A stretch of 64,000 nucleotides of DNA from Cercophora sp. LCS_1. Its lineage: Eukaryota; Ascomycota; Sordariomycetes; Sordariales; Lasiosphaeriaceae. The position numbers and the translations under genes are program-made. Each line of letters starts with the position of its first letter. Position 1 is the stretch's first letter. This document shows, in pieces, positions 40,235-51,816 of this stretch. The DNA is taken from assembly GCA_036250225.1 (NCBI GenBank), contig JAPZLL010000001.1, positions 124,001-188,000 of the forward strand, in the 5' to 3' direction. The notes under the pieces are model-generated. The model saw nothing but the letters and a program-made list of their open reading frames with translations. It did no database searches and was not told where the DNA came from.

Positions 40235-42262
40235 ATGGCGAGTCCCGACATTGATGCTCCGTTGGGAGATTTCACCAACTTCGACTACGACTTTGGGGGT
40301 GGCGACACCGACTCCCTCTTTGGCGGAGAATACCTCGGATCACCCGACCGAACGCAGATTCAGGACACATTCGCCCTGACATTTCCGGAGCCCGCTCCAA
40401 ACGCTGGGAAGGAGAACGAAGATCCAGACTCTGCCGTTTCTCCCAGATCACAGAATAAGAGGAAAAGTGTGGAGCAAGAACCATCCTTCAGCCTCGCACT
40501 CCCTTCTATCTCCCTGCCAGCTACAACCAGCTCGATAGCCCCCCAAGACCTCGTGTACGATAACAGCGAACTGTTTCTCCCTACGACCACGAGTCTCAAT
40601 CCCCTGACCATCCCAACCCCGGCGGCCTCTACGAGCAACCTCCCGCTCCCACTCCCAGTGTCAAGTGTATCCGACAACAGCACCACCCCAGTGCCCACTC
40701 TAGACTTCACCACGCCGAACGCGTTTCCAGACTTCCCAGCCTTGCCCGTAAATGACTTCGATTTTGGACTCCCGGTGCCCCCTGTTCAGCAAGACACATC
40801 CTCAGTGCACACCCCAGTTCACGTGGCGGCACTTGACGGTAAGAAGATCAACCACAACAGGCGACACAAGCACGATCCCGGGAACGATCCTTCCGCCATA
40901 TACCCTCAAGTCCCATCTCAGAACCCGTGGGGGCCTCTTGAGAGCGGCAAGCACAAGTTTGAGTACTTCAAGGGAGGTCCAGAGCTGTATCCGTGGAAGC
41001 GCTACACCCGGGACGAGTTGGTTGACTTCCTGATCGGCCAGGACTGTTCTTTCGGGAGAAAACTCACAATCTGGATCCAGAACACGCCCGCGCAGGTCAA
41101 CCAGCGCTACCAGGCGCAGGCCAGCTCCAGCAAGTGCAGGTACATCAACTGTCCGGCGTCCCAAGGCACCATCCTCAAGGGCTTCCTTCGCGTTGCCTTT
41201 GACGAGCACGCCGACAAGACCGCAACCGGCAGCGTGGACCCGTTCCACAATGCCGGCTACATGCATCTGTACTGCTTCGAGGAGATCTTCGACTTAGGCT
41301 TCCTAATTCACTGCTCCCAGCCAGCCTTCGGCTTCACCGTTGCGCCTGACACGCGTCATTTCCCCCACGAGACCCGCAACCCCATGTCGCTTACCCGAGA
41401 CCACGAGGAGATGCAGCAGGTCTACGGCTACTGGAAGGCCGAGCACACCCAGCGGGCCTACCACAAGCTAATGATGGCCCAGCAGCTGGGGATACCGAAG
41501 CGGTCCCTCCTCGACGCCCACAAGCCTCGGAGCAGCAAGGACAACCTCTGGTATCGGCTCACCGACAGACATCTCAACCTCGAAGTCAAGGGCCGCAAGG
41601 CAACCCGGGAAAAACGCTCAGGAGCCGATATCGACCGCCACCGCGGCGACCTGCGCATGTACCTGGGTCTAAAGCAGGAACAGACAAAACGGAAGCGAGA
41701 AGTCGACGACGACGGAGAAGAAGAGGGCAACAGCGCGCCGCCTCGTCCTCCTCCTCCCAAGCGGAAAAGTGTCAGCTTCCGGGTCCACGTTCCTCCTCCT
41801 CCCAGCGGAAGCGTCTACCACCAGCAGCCTCATCCTCATGTACCCCCTTCCAACGTCGCGTGTCTCCCGGATTATGACTGGTTCGACGCCAACGGCAACC
41901 CACAGCATCAACCCCAAGAGCGCCTTCACCAGATCCACACCCAATGGGCCCAACAAGGCATCCGGCGCACACGCAAGAGGAGCCGGGACGCGGAACAGGT
42001 CATCAGGGATGTCATTGCCATTAGTCCCCGGCTGACAAGGCAAAATGCCCACGAGATCAGTGACCTGCTCTTGGACTCACCGCAGGACATGTGCAACAGG
42101 CTGCTGGCGGTGATCCCGGAGCATGCAGGGGAGGTTATCAAGCCGCTGTATGAGGACCGGTTAGAGGAGCGGATTGCTAACCTGCCCAAGAGGCAGAGGA
42201 GGGATGTGAGCGGCTTCACCGAGAAGCTGGGGAGGGACCCCCGGGCTGCCCACTCGCTGTGA
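40235..42262 (+). CDS. conserved fungal protein of unknown function
   Basis: Single exon of 675 residues from MASPDIDAPLGDFTNFDYDF. The ATG at 40235 is preferred because the preceding frame has no ATG before it and looks like 5' UTR. Residues 1-225 are acidic and Ser/Pro-rich (activation-domain-like). Residues ~228-420 are the conserved core: FEYFKGGPELYPWKRYTRDE, then LTIWIQNTPAQVNQRY, then SSSKCRYINCPASQGTI, then RVAFDEHADKT, then DTRHFPHETRNPMSLTRDHE. The KCR/INC Cys pair and nearby GYMHLYCFEEI could bind metal. Residues ~480-560 are basic and Pro-rich with NLS-like runs (KRKREVDDD, PPKRKSVSF), and the C-terminus is helical. Together these suggest a nuclear protein, but I do not recognise the family and assign no function. 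Confidence 0.8.
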   Translation: MASPDIDAPLGDFTNFDYDFGGGDTDSLFGGEYLGSPDRTQIQDTFALTFPEPAPNAGKENEDPDSAVSPRSQNKRKSVEQEPSFSLALPSISLPATTSSIAPQDLVYDNSELFLPTTTSLNPLTIPTPAASTSNLPLPLPVSSVSDNSTTPVPTLDFTTPNAFPDFPALPVNDFDFGLPVPPVQQDTSSVHTPVHVAALDGKKINHNRRHKHDPGNDPSAIYPQVPSQNPWGPLESGKHKFEYFKGGPELYPWKRYTRDELVDFLIGQDCSFGRKLTIWIQNTPAQVNQRYQAQASSSKCRYINCPASQGTILKGFLRVAFDEHADKTATGSVDPFHNAGYMHLYCFEEIFDLGFLIHCSQPAFGFTVAPDTRHFPHETRNPMSLTRDHEEMQQVYGYWKAEHTQRAYHKLMMAQQLGIPKRSLLDAHKPRSSKDNLWYRLTDRHLNLEVKGRKATREKRSGADIDRHRGDLRMYLGLKQEQTKRKREVDDDGEEEGNSAPPRPPPPKRKSVSFRVHVPPPPSGSVYHQQPHPHVPPSNVACLPDYDWFDANGNPQHQPQERLHQIHTQWAQQGIRRTRKRSRDAEQVIRDVIAISPRLTRQNAHEISDLLLDSPQDMCNRLLAVIPEHAGEVIKPLYEDRLEERIANLPKRQRRDVSGFTEKLGRDPRAAHSL

Positions 42263-44657
42263 ACACTCTCTGTGAACAGGGGACGGGAAGTGGAGAAAAC
42301 TGGGGAAGGCAAAATCGAGGACCGCTAGACGAACGGGTGATGCCCCCCTCCTTCTTTTCGACCTTCATTGTTCTGTTCATGGACGCGGGTTGAAGATGAA
42401 AGAAAGAAATGGGAGTTGAATGAATGACCTCGGCCCTTTATATAGTAGCATTTTTTGCATTGTTAGCGAGCGAGCGATGCTTTAGAGCGATTGAAAGAAA
42501 TTTTTGATTATTTTTGAAGACTTGAAGACTTGAAGTGACAAGACCTGATCCGAGTGTGTTGTGCCTTGTCGCGCTTCCCCTGAGGTCCCCTTGAGACTGT
42601 GATTGTGTAAGGTATCTGTTTGTGGTGCGCGCGCTTGTGTTGCCTCTCCCTCGATGGTGACAAGATAGGCACCCAGTGGGCAGGGGCTCGAGGTTGTGTG
42701 TCGTCGGTTGGCTTTCATATCTCCTATTCTCGGCGTGTGCGGACGTTGCCGTTCAGCCCAGTGGCGACGAAGAGCGCCACAGTGGATACGGTGGATGCAA
42801 ACACTCGTTTGCCATGGGTGTCATTGCTTTATTTCGAGATCTCCAGAATGATGCACATGGGCATTGGGGTTTTATTCAATACATTTGAGAGATGGATGTA
42901 TCCTCTAGTTGTTGATGAACGTCCCCTCAACCTTTCTGATGATGGATTATTTTGTGTGGCCTCCCGTGCTCAATCCAGTCTTCAACCCACCCGTTGTGAG
43001 ACCGTCTGGCAAATCGGGGGACCTAGCCTCGAACTGAGACAATAGAGGCTCGAGGCAGCAAATGGTTCGGGTGCGACAATGGCAGAAACCGCCGTTGGTG
43101 CCAGAGAGGTGCTCGAGCAGCGTCCAAGTTCGGGACGACGCACGCTTTCTCCTGCAGCGCCGTCGGCAACGGCATGTCCGAGAAGAGGGGCAGGCACCAC
43201 ATGCAGCGCGGCGGCACCACGCTATCTTCCGGCTGCATCTGCATCTTGCATTCCATGCAGCAGAGAAGCAGAGATTCTGAGATGGCAGGTCAGGTAGGCA
43301 ACCAGATGCTAATCATGTTACCTGATAGAAACCGGGGGCTGGGAATGATGACATTCTTATTGCTCCTCGTCAAGATCAACAAGAAACAAGAAACAAGATA
43401 CCTATATAGAATGCCGTTGCATCAACTGTCCCGATCCACGAACTCCCCCTCCAATCTCAGAGATCCCCCTTCTTGGCAAACCTGAAAACACTCTGGATGC
43501 ACGCCTCTCACACGACCCAAGTTTAAACGACGTTGCCCCATCGAATCGCACGGTTCGCGCGCACACATCTCGCAACACGTTATCCAAGACGTCGGGTCCT
43601 CGCCAGCCATCTCAAATCTCATCTCGATTCGCATCCTGGCAATCTGGCATCTGACTCTCTGAACTCTATCTCCAGAAGAGCCATAGCGCACCTGGCTGCG
43701 CGCCAAGAGGCCCCTCCTGATCTCGCTGTGGTGCAGCGAGAGGTGTGTGCTGCTGCGCCTGCGCCTTCGCAAGGCTGCTTGCTGTTCCATCTTGAGCGGC
43801 TCTCCCTCGACGACGATAAAAAACGGCGCGGGAAACTCAAGACGATCCGACAACAAAAGGGTTGCGACAAGCACGCGCGCGTCCTGCTATTCGGCAGCGC
43901 CGCCATCCATCCCAAACCAGAACGCCAAACCAAAAGAGACGTCAAAAAAAGACTGCGTGTGTCTGTCCGCCACAGGCTACCGTTTTTTTTTACTCTTTCC
44001 CCTCCTCGACCCACCCCAACGACCAACTTCAAACCCATCTTTCCAACTGTCACATTCTTTGCGAACTTCACCATTCCATTCCACGCAGGACACAGGAACA
44101 AAAGGTTCGAAGCAACGACATACATATACATTCCCACCACCCCTTTGTCTCATTCGTTACCAGTCGCCAGTCAGTCGACACTGCAACGAAAGCCACACCG
44201 TTCATACTAAAAAAACGGCGTCCTGCACCATCACCCCCCCTTTACCACACACGCATATACACCCATAATACCCCACCGTTATTCGGGCTGGTGGTGCATA
44301 AGTGGTCGCGTGTGTCCCGTCGCATTCAATCCACGTTCCAATCCCATCCCATCAAATCAGATCCAGGAATTTATTACGCAGTACCGACCCGGTCTTGCAT
44401 CGCATCAAGCAAGATAAACGGCTGACCGCGCCGCTCACTTACTTTCACTCATCAATTTGAGGGAGCGAAGAAGAGGGTCCAGAACATCGGCGCTGTCTTG
44501 TCTCTCGTCGCACAACACAGAGACCGCCCAGCGACTCGGGCGGAACGACGCAGGATCAACTGCCTGTCTCTCTCCGCAGTCACCACTCCCCACGCGAAAC
44601 TCCCACTTGTTCCCCCGCATTTTTTGGTGGCCATTGCTGGTGTTTAGAGCGTGAATC
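42263..44657. other. intergenic region upstream of the cAMP phosphodiesterase
   Basis: About 2.4 kb without a supported gene. Positions ~43900-44300 are strongly C/T-rich on the plus strand, typical of a fungal promoter/5' UTR. Confidence 0.45.
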
Positions 44658-44929
44658 ATGGGCGGAGGAGCAGCAGAAAATGGGGTCGTTGGTGCGAATG
44701 GGGCGGCGACGCATGAGGGGTCGGAACCTGCTGCTGCGCTGCATGTTATCATCTTGGTGAGTTTATATTTCTTTTCACGGGTTTCAGTTCCCGATGCCAC
44801 CCATTCGCCAAGCCATTTCGGAGGAGGTATCACGCATTTTCGTCCCTTGGAGATGGGATTATGGGGGGGGGGGGGGGGGGGGGGGAATGCATGCACCACG
44901 CCGAATGGGGTTTTCTTGTNNNNNNNNNN

Positions 44930-45018
<89 letters not shown>

Positions 45019-47036
45019 GGCATGCACCTCGCCGAATGGGCTTTTCTATTCTCATCCCTTTCCCCGTATTCTTTATTTCCCATTGTGTTTCCGGAAGCCA
45101 CTGGTGGCATGTCGTCACTTCGCCAGGGGTTGCACAAAGACATTGGCCCTTTGTCTTGAGGCTTGTCTGGAACATTCCGGGGAATCGGGATTGACTTGTC
45201 GTCTGGACAGGTTTAACCCGGGATGACGGCGGCCTCAGTGTCTTGAAGTGGTGGTTAAGGGTCCAGCCAGATGTTGCTGATGGCGTCATGCCGTTCGCAT
45301 GGATGGATGGTGGCTAACTTTTCCAGGGCTCGGGAGGCGGCCCCTTGGAAACCAACGTCACGGCCCTTCTTGTGCGCTCCGTAGCGTCGGGGTGGGGCCG
45401 CGGCTCCATCATCGCCGTCGACGCCGGTGTTCACCTCGGCGCCATCAAGAACATTCTCGCCGATACACAGCCCCCAGATTTAGGCGAAGAGGAGGGCATC
45501 TCCCTTCCCTACACCCTCACAACCGGCCCGTTTGCCGGCCTCGAACTCCCCAACGCCTCACCGTCTGCCAATGCCTCGCACATCCACTCCAGTCTCATCG
45601 ACACGTACCTCATCACTCATCCCCACCTGGATCACATCTCGGGCTTCGTCATCAACACGGCCGGCCTGCCTGGCACCCGTCCCAAACGGCTCGCCGGGCT
45701 CCCATCCACCATCGCCGCCTTCAAAACCCACATCTTCAACAATGTCATCTGGCCCAACCTCTCCGACGAGAACAACGGCGCCGGGTTAGTAACCTACATG
45801 CGCCTGGTAGAAGGCGGTTCCCCCGCCCTAGGCGAAGGCGACGGCCGGGGGTATCTCGAAATCTCCGACGGTCTAGCCGTTAAAACCTTTGGCGTAAGCC
45901 ACGGCCACTGCATCGAGCGACACTCACACCGCGGCAGCACCTCCTCGCAGGTGCGTCACTCGTCGTTCGACGCCTCCATGTACGGCCCCGGCAGCGTAGG
46001 AATGGGCTCCTCCTCGTCCCTACTTCTCTCACCCCGTGGCCACGGCACCCAACCCCAACAACACCACCTCATCCACCAAAACCCAAGCCTGACCAACCTC
46101 CTCCAACAAGCCGCCGCCGCCGCAGCCGCCTCCACCTCATCATCCACCAACGCCCCTTCGACTGGCAGCAGTAACCCCCAAGTACCAGCCCCACGCACAA
46201 ATTCCATCTCCATATCGACCCCCCCTCCTCCTCCCCAAATCGGCACTGAATCCGTCTGCGTCTACGACTCCTCGGCCTACTTCATCCGCGACGTAGCAAC
46301 AGGACGCGAGATTCTCGTCTTTGGCGATGTAGAGCCTGATAGTATATCCCTCTCCCCCCGCAGCCAAGTCGTCTGGGCGGAAGCAGCGCCCAAGATTGCG
46401 TCGGGTAAGCTCGTTGCTATCTTCATCGAGTGCAGCTACGACGACTCGCAAGCTGTTGATCGACTCTTTGGACATTTGACGCCAAGATTCATCGATGAAG
46501 AGATGCGTGTTTTGGCGGCTGAAGTCGCTCCGTGGCGGGCCAGGACACGTATGGCCGTGGGGCAGCATAAACGCAAGAGGGAAGGGTCGGATGCGGTCAT
46601 GCCCGCCAGGCGGAGACAGGGGAGGAGTTTGACGAGTAATCCTGCGGGTGGCACGCCCACGAGTGTGGGAGCGGGCACGGGGGAGACGGAAAGCCCCGTG
46701 TCTCCCAAGACGTTGAAACCGCCGCCTCCGCGACGAGTGGATTCAGACGATGGCGGAATCATGTCCGACAGTCCGCGTCTCACAACCCCCACAGCCGAAT
46801 TATCACTGCGGGAAACGGACATGACGATGCCTACCACACCAATAAGCCAAGACGACGGGACTGGCGGGGAAGACTTGAGAGGTCTCAAAGTGGTTATCAT
46901 CCACGTCAAAGACAAGATGAATGATGCGGCTGTTGCTGAAGAAAAAATTCTCGAGCAGTTGAGGGGGCATGAGGCCGAGTCGAGATTGGGCGTTGAGTAT
47001 ATCATAAGCAGCGTGGGGCAGGATTTGTATCTTTGA
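44658..47036 (+). CDS. pde1: low-affinity (class II) 3',5'-cyclic-nucleotide phosphodiesterase
   Basis: Two exons, 44658-44756 and 45327-47036, giving 602 residues. Splicing joins ALHVIIL to GSGGGPLETNVTALLVRSV, the conserved start of the class II fold. The metal-binding motif THPHLDHISGFVINTA (the family HxHLDH signature, with T at the usual S) is followed by a Ser/Ala/Gln-rich insert (~210-300). Then come YFIRDVATGREILVFGDVEP, AIFIECSYDDSQAVDRLFGH and LTPRF. A ~130-residue Ser/Pro-rich insertion precedes the final LKVVIIHVKDK and EYIISSVGQDLYL. These enzymes hydrolyse cAMP (and cGMP) and belong to the metallo-beta-lactamase fold. The intron carries the assembly gap, so its real length is unknown, but both splice sites are intact. 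Confidence 0.92.
44863..45050. repeat. homopolymer G-run, N-gap, C-run with near-duplicate flanks (assembly gap)
   Basis: A 23-base G run (44863-44885) is followed by 34 bases, then 10 N (44920-44929), then an 87-base C run (44930-45016), then 34 bases that match the first 34-base segment at 29 of 34 positions. It sits in the pde1 intron. The pattern looks like two contig ends covering the same difficult locus rather than real genomic order. Confidence 0.85.
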
Positions 47037-47473
47037 GTCGGAGAGTCGGAGTTGGTTTGATGTTTTTTTTTTATGATATACCCATGCTGTATCATCTTTG
47101 TTGATTGAGGGTGCATGGACAATGTTTTTTGTTAGTGTTGCTAGTAGACCTGGTAGGAAGCAAGTATGGCGGCCATGTATGGATGGTTGGCTGTGTTTGT
47201 TTTTGGGTTCATGTATTTACGACTTTTTCGGGGGCGGCCTGGCTTGATAGGTGTCTGGGTGTTTGTTTGATGAAGTAACATGACCATGACGAACGGGGCT
47301 TGCGAGAAACGACAACGGTTGGGTGTTTTTCTAGCTATATACGGAGTTAGGTATCGCGTGGTAGTTTGGCGTCTATTCATCCAAGTCTGTCTATCCCCTC
47401 CTTGGTTCTATCCTACACCATCGCAATGTAAACACCCTCAACACGGCGATCACCACCGAGGCAAGCCGGATCC
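47037..47473. other. convergent intergenic region
   Basis: Short T-rich 3' region between pde1 and the convergent flavin-reductase-like gene. No gene seen. Confidence 0.5.
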
Positions 47474-48367
47474 CTAATTAGCCTCATGCTTCTTGGGCAG
47501 CTTGCCAAACCCCTCGGCACCGCCAATATCCTTTTCGAAATCCGGTCTCGGCAACTCCAACGCCTCGGTAACCCTCGCATACGTAATCCCTCCCAGCCGA
47601 CTCATCGGCCTGAGCACATTCGGATCCAAAATATTCCTCTCCTCATTAATCGCATCCTCCCTAGCCCAAAACCGCACCCCCTCAATCACCGCCATCGTCG
47701 CACTCTTTTTCCCAGGTACCGCCTTACTCTCAAACTCGCGCACACTCTCCAACCGTCCCTCAACACTAAACACCGCCTCCTTCACCCGCGCCACGTTCAC
47801 CATCTCCTGACAATCATAAACAGGCGTCAGCCCGCTCACATCCCACTCGCTCGTCCCGTAGGGGGCGTTGACGGAACAACTATTCGCAGCCTCGATGTAG
47901 TCTTCTCCGATGATATTGATCACACATTCTTTAGTGGCGTAGAGGTTCCTCAAGCTGTCCTTGGTGCGTTCCTCGTCTAGTGGGCCCGAGAAGCCAATGA
48001 CGAAGAGGGGTGGGTCGTGGGAGATGACTTGGAAGTAGGAGAACGGAGCGAGGTTGGGCTTGCCGGTTGGGGAGATGGTACTGAGAAAAGCTATGGGGCG
48101 GGGGATGATGGCTGAGATGAGGAGTTTGTAGTTGTAGATTGCTGGGCGGGACGGGTCGTAGGGGTCGATGGGGATGTGGGTTCTTGTGTTTGATGGGGCG
48201 ACGTGGTTGGCGCCGGAACCCGGAGTCCAGGTTGGTTGAGGAGTTTGGGTGTACCGGAAGGAGGAGGACGTGTCAAATGGGGGACGGGAGGCTTCGACTT
48301 GTTTGAAGTCTGGGTGGGGGTTTCGTTGGATGAGGGCTTCCACCTTTTTGGTGTTTTCGGCGGCCAT
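47474..48367 (-). CDS. flavin-reductase-like FMN-binding split-barrel protein
   Basis: 297 residues from MAAENTKKVEALIQRNPHPD, without introns. The core reads PAIYNYKLLISAIIPRPIAF, then LSTISPTGKPNLAPFSYFQV, then HDPPLFVIGFSG, then DSLRNLYATKECVINIIGED, then AANSCSVNAPYGTSEWDVSG, the pattern of the DIM6/NTAB flavin reductase family that binds FMN and often passes reduced flavin to an oxygenase. An ATG at 48583 would add 72 basic, Pro/Thr-rich residues (MPSRLLFRAPLPDG onward) that could be a mitochondrial presequence, so the true start is uncertain. Confidence 0.87.
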   Translation of the reverse strand: MAAENTKKVEALIQRNPHPDFKQVEASRPPFDTSSSFRYTQTPQPTWTPGSGANHVAPSNTRTHIPIDPYDPSRPAIYNYKLLISAIIPRPIAFLSTISPTGKPNLAPFSYFQVISHDPPLFVIGFSGPLDEERTKDSLRNLYATKECVINIIGEDYIEAANSCSVNAPYGTSEWDVSGLTPVYDCQEMVNVARVKEAVFSVEGRLESVREFESKAVPGKKSATMAVIEGVRFWAREDAINEERNILDPNVLRPMSRLGGITYARVTEALELPRPDFEKDIGGAEGFGKLPKKHEAN

Positions 48368-49258
48368 TTTGGACGGTTGTTTGGTGCTGGAGGTTGTGAA
48401 TGGGTTGGTGAGACGGATTGGGTGTTGTGATGAGGGATGAATGAGGTTGTTATAATGCGGTTGTGGTTGTGGTGTTGTTGCACATGGAAGTTGTGATCCA
48501 AGGCGGGGGCGGGGCAGGGGCAGGGGCAGGAGGGCGCGCTTGCCGTCGGGTAACGGAGCGCGGAACAGGAGGCGGCTCGGCATGTGTAGTGGACTTTTGC
48601 AGTGGAGTTCCGGTCTGCTGCGGGACTTTGCTCGGTATGATTTTTCTTTTCGGCGATTAGATTTGGAAGGTGGACGACTGAGACATGGATGCGTTTATGG
48701 TCGCCGATTGACAATGACGCAATGACTGATACGCCTGCCCGTCATGCGCGCGATCCGGACATTACATGTGCCTGACTAAGGTGAGATTCCCGGTGTCTGC
48801 TCCGTTCCGGTGCCGGGTCGGATCTGTGGATCTCGGGTTAGAGTGGGAACGGAGATACGGATCGGGGGGTCCCTAACCCTGATCAAGAGATCATCGATGA
48901 CAACAAACAACAGACATTACTGTGCAAGGCCCTTGTGAGGCTGAGTTCATGTGATTTGGTCCGTCCGTGGAGTACAGGATTGCAGTGATAATAAAATCCT
49001 CCGGGAGAGTGTCCGGGTAATTCGACCCTTTGTCCCCTCTGAGCCAGACACCACGCTGAGCTCACCAATCCCATGAAACCATGACCCGATTCGCCTGGAT
49101 GAATCAAGGACTTGCTGAAAACTCCATGTTAGCCAGCCCCGGAGAAACCTGCCATTGGTGGGCGATGGAGCTTCCATATCACTTCCCCATGGGGACTATT
49201 TCTCATTTCTTCCCTACCCGCATCCTCCAACCCTTCAAGATCGAAAACAAGGGTCAAG
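48368..49258. other. divergent promoter region
   Basis: Between the flavin-reductase-like gene and the divergent GH16 gene. Contains a telomere-like dyad at 48871-48880, listed separately. No gene seen. Confidence 0.5.
48871..48880 (-). promoter_or_regulatory. TTAGGG dyad (AGGGTTAGGG) upstream of the flavin-reductase-like gene
   Basis: CCCTAACCCT on the plus strand (AGGGTTAGGG on the minus strand) lies ~290 bases before the alternative upstream ATG (48583) and ~500 before 48367. Tbf1/Taz1/TRF-type Myb factors bind such sites in fungal promoters. The role here is inferred. Confidence 0.3.
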
Positions 49259-50110
49259 ATGAAGCCTCTCTTGCTGGCTCTCGTCCTTCCGGTCTTAACC
49301 ACAGCTAAACACGTTGTGATACCTTCGACAAGCTTTGACTCTCAATCCGACTTTGACACGGACTGGAGCTACAATTACCCCTGGGGCACCGATCACAATG
49401 GCGCCGCCCGCATGGCCAAGGGCCAAGTCACCCTTTCAGGCGGAACACTGACCATTACCGCAAAGAGAGTCAATGGAGAAAAGGCCGCCTCTCACGGCGG
49501 CAAGCAAATTCCCATCAAGTATCTGGCTGGGGCAATCCATGCGAAGGAGCACTTCAACGTCTCGCGCGGAGGAGGCTATGACTTTATCGGCGAGTTCAAG
49601 GCGACCACGACCAAGGGAACATGGCCTGCTTTCTGGTTGACAGGCGTCAAAGGGTGGCCGCCCGAGGTGGACATGGCTGAGTGGAAGGGAAGCGGAAAGA
49701 TCAGCTTCAACACGTTCAACACCTCGTCACAGGTGAGAGCGAGGGATGTGAACTACCCGAATCCTGCCGAGTTTCACAAGATCAGATGTGAGGTGAGAGA
49801 TCAGAATGGTCGGGACGTCGCTGTGAAATTCTTCATGGATGAGCAATTGATCGAGACCCAATACGGACGAGGGTTTGTAGGCCAGCCTATGTATCTGTAA
49901 GTATTGGATCCGAATCACAGAGGCCCGAACCTGACATTGACAGGATCATTAACCTCCAGATGGAGGGATCATCCGGGGCGCCTGGACCCAATACTGGTAG
50001 GCCTACTCCTCGGGAACACAGCTTTGATACTGACCACAAGCTCGCGTTTCACAGATACTCTGTACCAAGCGAGAAAGGTGGAAGTCTGGAGTTACAACTC
50101 GAGTCCGTAG
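49259..50110 (+). CDS. secreted GH16-type glycoside hydrolase (concanavalin A-like fold)
   Basis: Three exons, 49259-49896, 49944-49996 and 50055-50110, giving 248 residues. Both introns are GT-AG (47 and 58 bases) and the joins read MYL-IINLQMEG and GPNT-DTLYQARKVEVWS. A signal peptide (MKPLLLALVLPVLTTA) precedes a jelly-roll domain. The catalytic strand reads PPEVDMAEWKG, matching the E-x-D-x-x-E pattern of bulged GH16 enzymes (nucleophile Glu, assisting Asp, acid/base Glu). Flanking sequences AGAIHAKEHFNVSRGGGYDF and TKGTWPAFWLTG are typical of the family. Beta-glucan or another polysaccharide is the likely substrate; the exact specificity is unknown. Being small, with no extra module or GPI signal, it is probably released outside the cell. 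Confidence 0.82.
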
Positions 50111-51816
50111 TTTGGTCGTGGCAATGATAACCAATTCACCGGCCGCACGATCTTCAAGCTAGTCAACTGCGGATGGTTTAAGTGTGTGTTTTTGCGTACA
50201 ACTGAAGGCTTCTATTGTCGTCGAGCTCTGAGCTAGGACGGCAAGCTATTCTTGCGCTGTTGCTCGGAGAAATGACCGAAATCGGCGTCATCTTTCACCC
50301 CGGAGTTACGTATCATTCATTGCTGCATGGCTGCGGCGTTGCTAATCCACGAGGCTCGCCACGTTTTTTTGCATTCCGAATCGTGCTTGCAGTAATTTGT
50401 TCCAGAAGGCTGTCTGACGGTTGCGTTCCAATCGTAAGCTTCGACGACTCCCAAGTCTCCCTGGCCGAGACGTAGTGGAAATTCGATCCGGCGAAGCATC
50501 AACTTGGGCGAGGCCATGCGGCGGCGAGGCCTGATTAGGTAACCGACGTGTAGGCGTTGGGTGGTTCTCGCGATCTTAGGGCTGATAAGTGGGCGGTGCC
50601 AGCTCGTGGAAGCGCGGGCCAATCACCGTCACACGCCGGCAACGGGTGCAAGAAGGATGCTTCAGCTGAATCTTTGGGCGCGGGTTCTGTCAGAGTTCCA
50701 TTGCCACGTTCCCCGCGAAGGGTGTCAGCAGGAATGGCAGATGGGATGGAAGCTTTGAAGAATGACCAATACTCGGCGCTTTGCCGGGTGCGAGAAACGA
50801 GATCTCATCTCGATTTCTTCCAAGGCTCCCCGGACGCTGCTTCTTCGCCCGGCCCAGACCTTTCAGCTCCCACACTCAACGGCAGGAAGGATCGAGAACC
50901 TTGCCATCGGACTGGGCGTCCAATCACGGTCAACAGCGCAGGCGCTGTGCCCCGCATCAACTCGATGCTTGGCAATCGGGGGCAGTTGTTCTGTGTGGGA
51001 AGGAGAGAGGTGGGCGAAGCAGTCCAGGACACGAAGCCTTGTCCGTCAATGCCGCTGAGCGAGCGGCCTGTGTTTCTAAGCTCTCCTGTGTCGTGTCTGC
51101 CCCGTGTCTCGTCTGCGGAAGTTTCCATTCCCGTCCGTCTGTCTGTGCCGTCCAGAAACATTTAGAGCGTCGCGTACCCGTCGAGGAACAGAAGCAAAAC
51201 TTCTTTCTTGAACAGGAGAGGCGGCATTCTGGCCTGATCATCCCGAGTCCACCGGCCCGCTATCACCCACACCAGCGAGGCTGACCACACCCAGCGACAG
51301 AGGGGCATGTTGGCAATCACCTTTTTGATAATCCCAGTTTGCCCACCGACCGCCACGGCGACATCGACGACAGAGCAGGACAACCGGATTGGCGGTGGCT
51401 GGACACCGAACCACAATAACAGACCGCGGAACAGTGCATGAAGACAGGCCCGAGGAGTGCCAACAGGCGGCATAGGCGGTGGAGCGGGCGCGCGCAGTGC
51501 TTCTCTGACGATCCAGGAGTTGGGGGCCGGGCCTGGCCATTCGCTCCCAGCCCACCCACTCTGCTCGGGTCCCCAAGTCGCCTCTTCGTGTGAGTGCGGC
51601 AGTCAATCTATCCCGTCGCCTCACCATCCAGCAGGAAGCGGGACGAGTGCGGCCTTCCTCTCCCGCACAGCGCTGCCCATGCTTCCATTCTGACACTTTT
51701 GTCGCACGGTTTCTGGGACTTGTTTTTTTCTCTCCCCATCGAAGCCAGGCTCTGGCCCAAATGACTTGGTGACCCCCTGCCCGAGCGAACGACGCCCCTT
51801 TCGCTGCGTGGCGGCG
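50111..51816. other. intergenic region
   Basis: About 1.7 kb. A 202-codon frame (50557-51165) has no recognisable feature and no conserved look. Probably promoter and 5' UTR for the gene at 51.8 kb. Confidence 0.45.

Noticed and set aside
43533..44425. Two overlapping plus-strand frames of ~180-225 codons upstream of pde1
   Set aside because: Pyrimidine-rich promoter/5' UTR composition and no conserved sequence.
44435..45289. Frames with poly-Gly or poly-Pro across the gap
   Set aside because: Created by the G/C homopolymers and N gap, so not real proteins.
50557..51165. 202-codon plus-strand frame
   Set aside because: No motif, and overlapping frames on both strands are equally open. Treated as GC-rich non-coding DNA.
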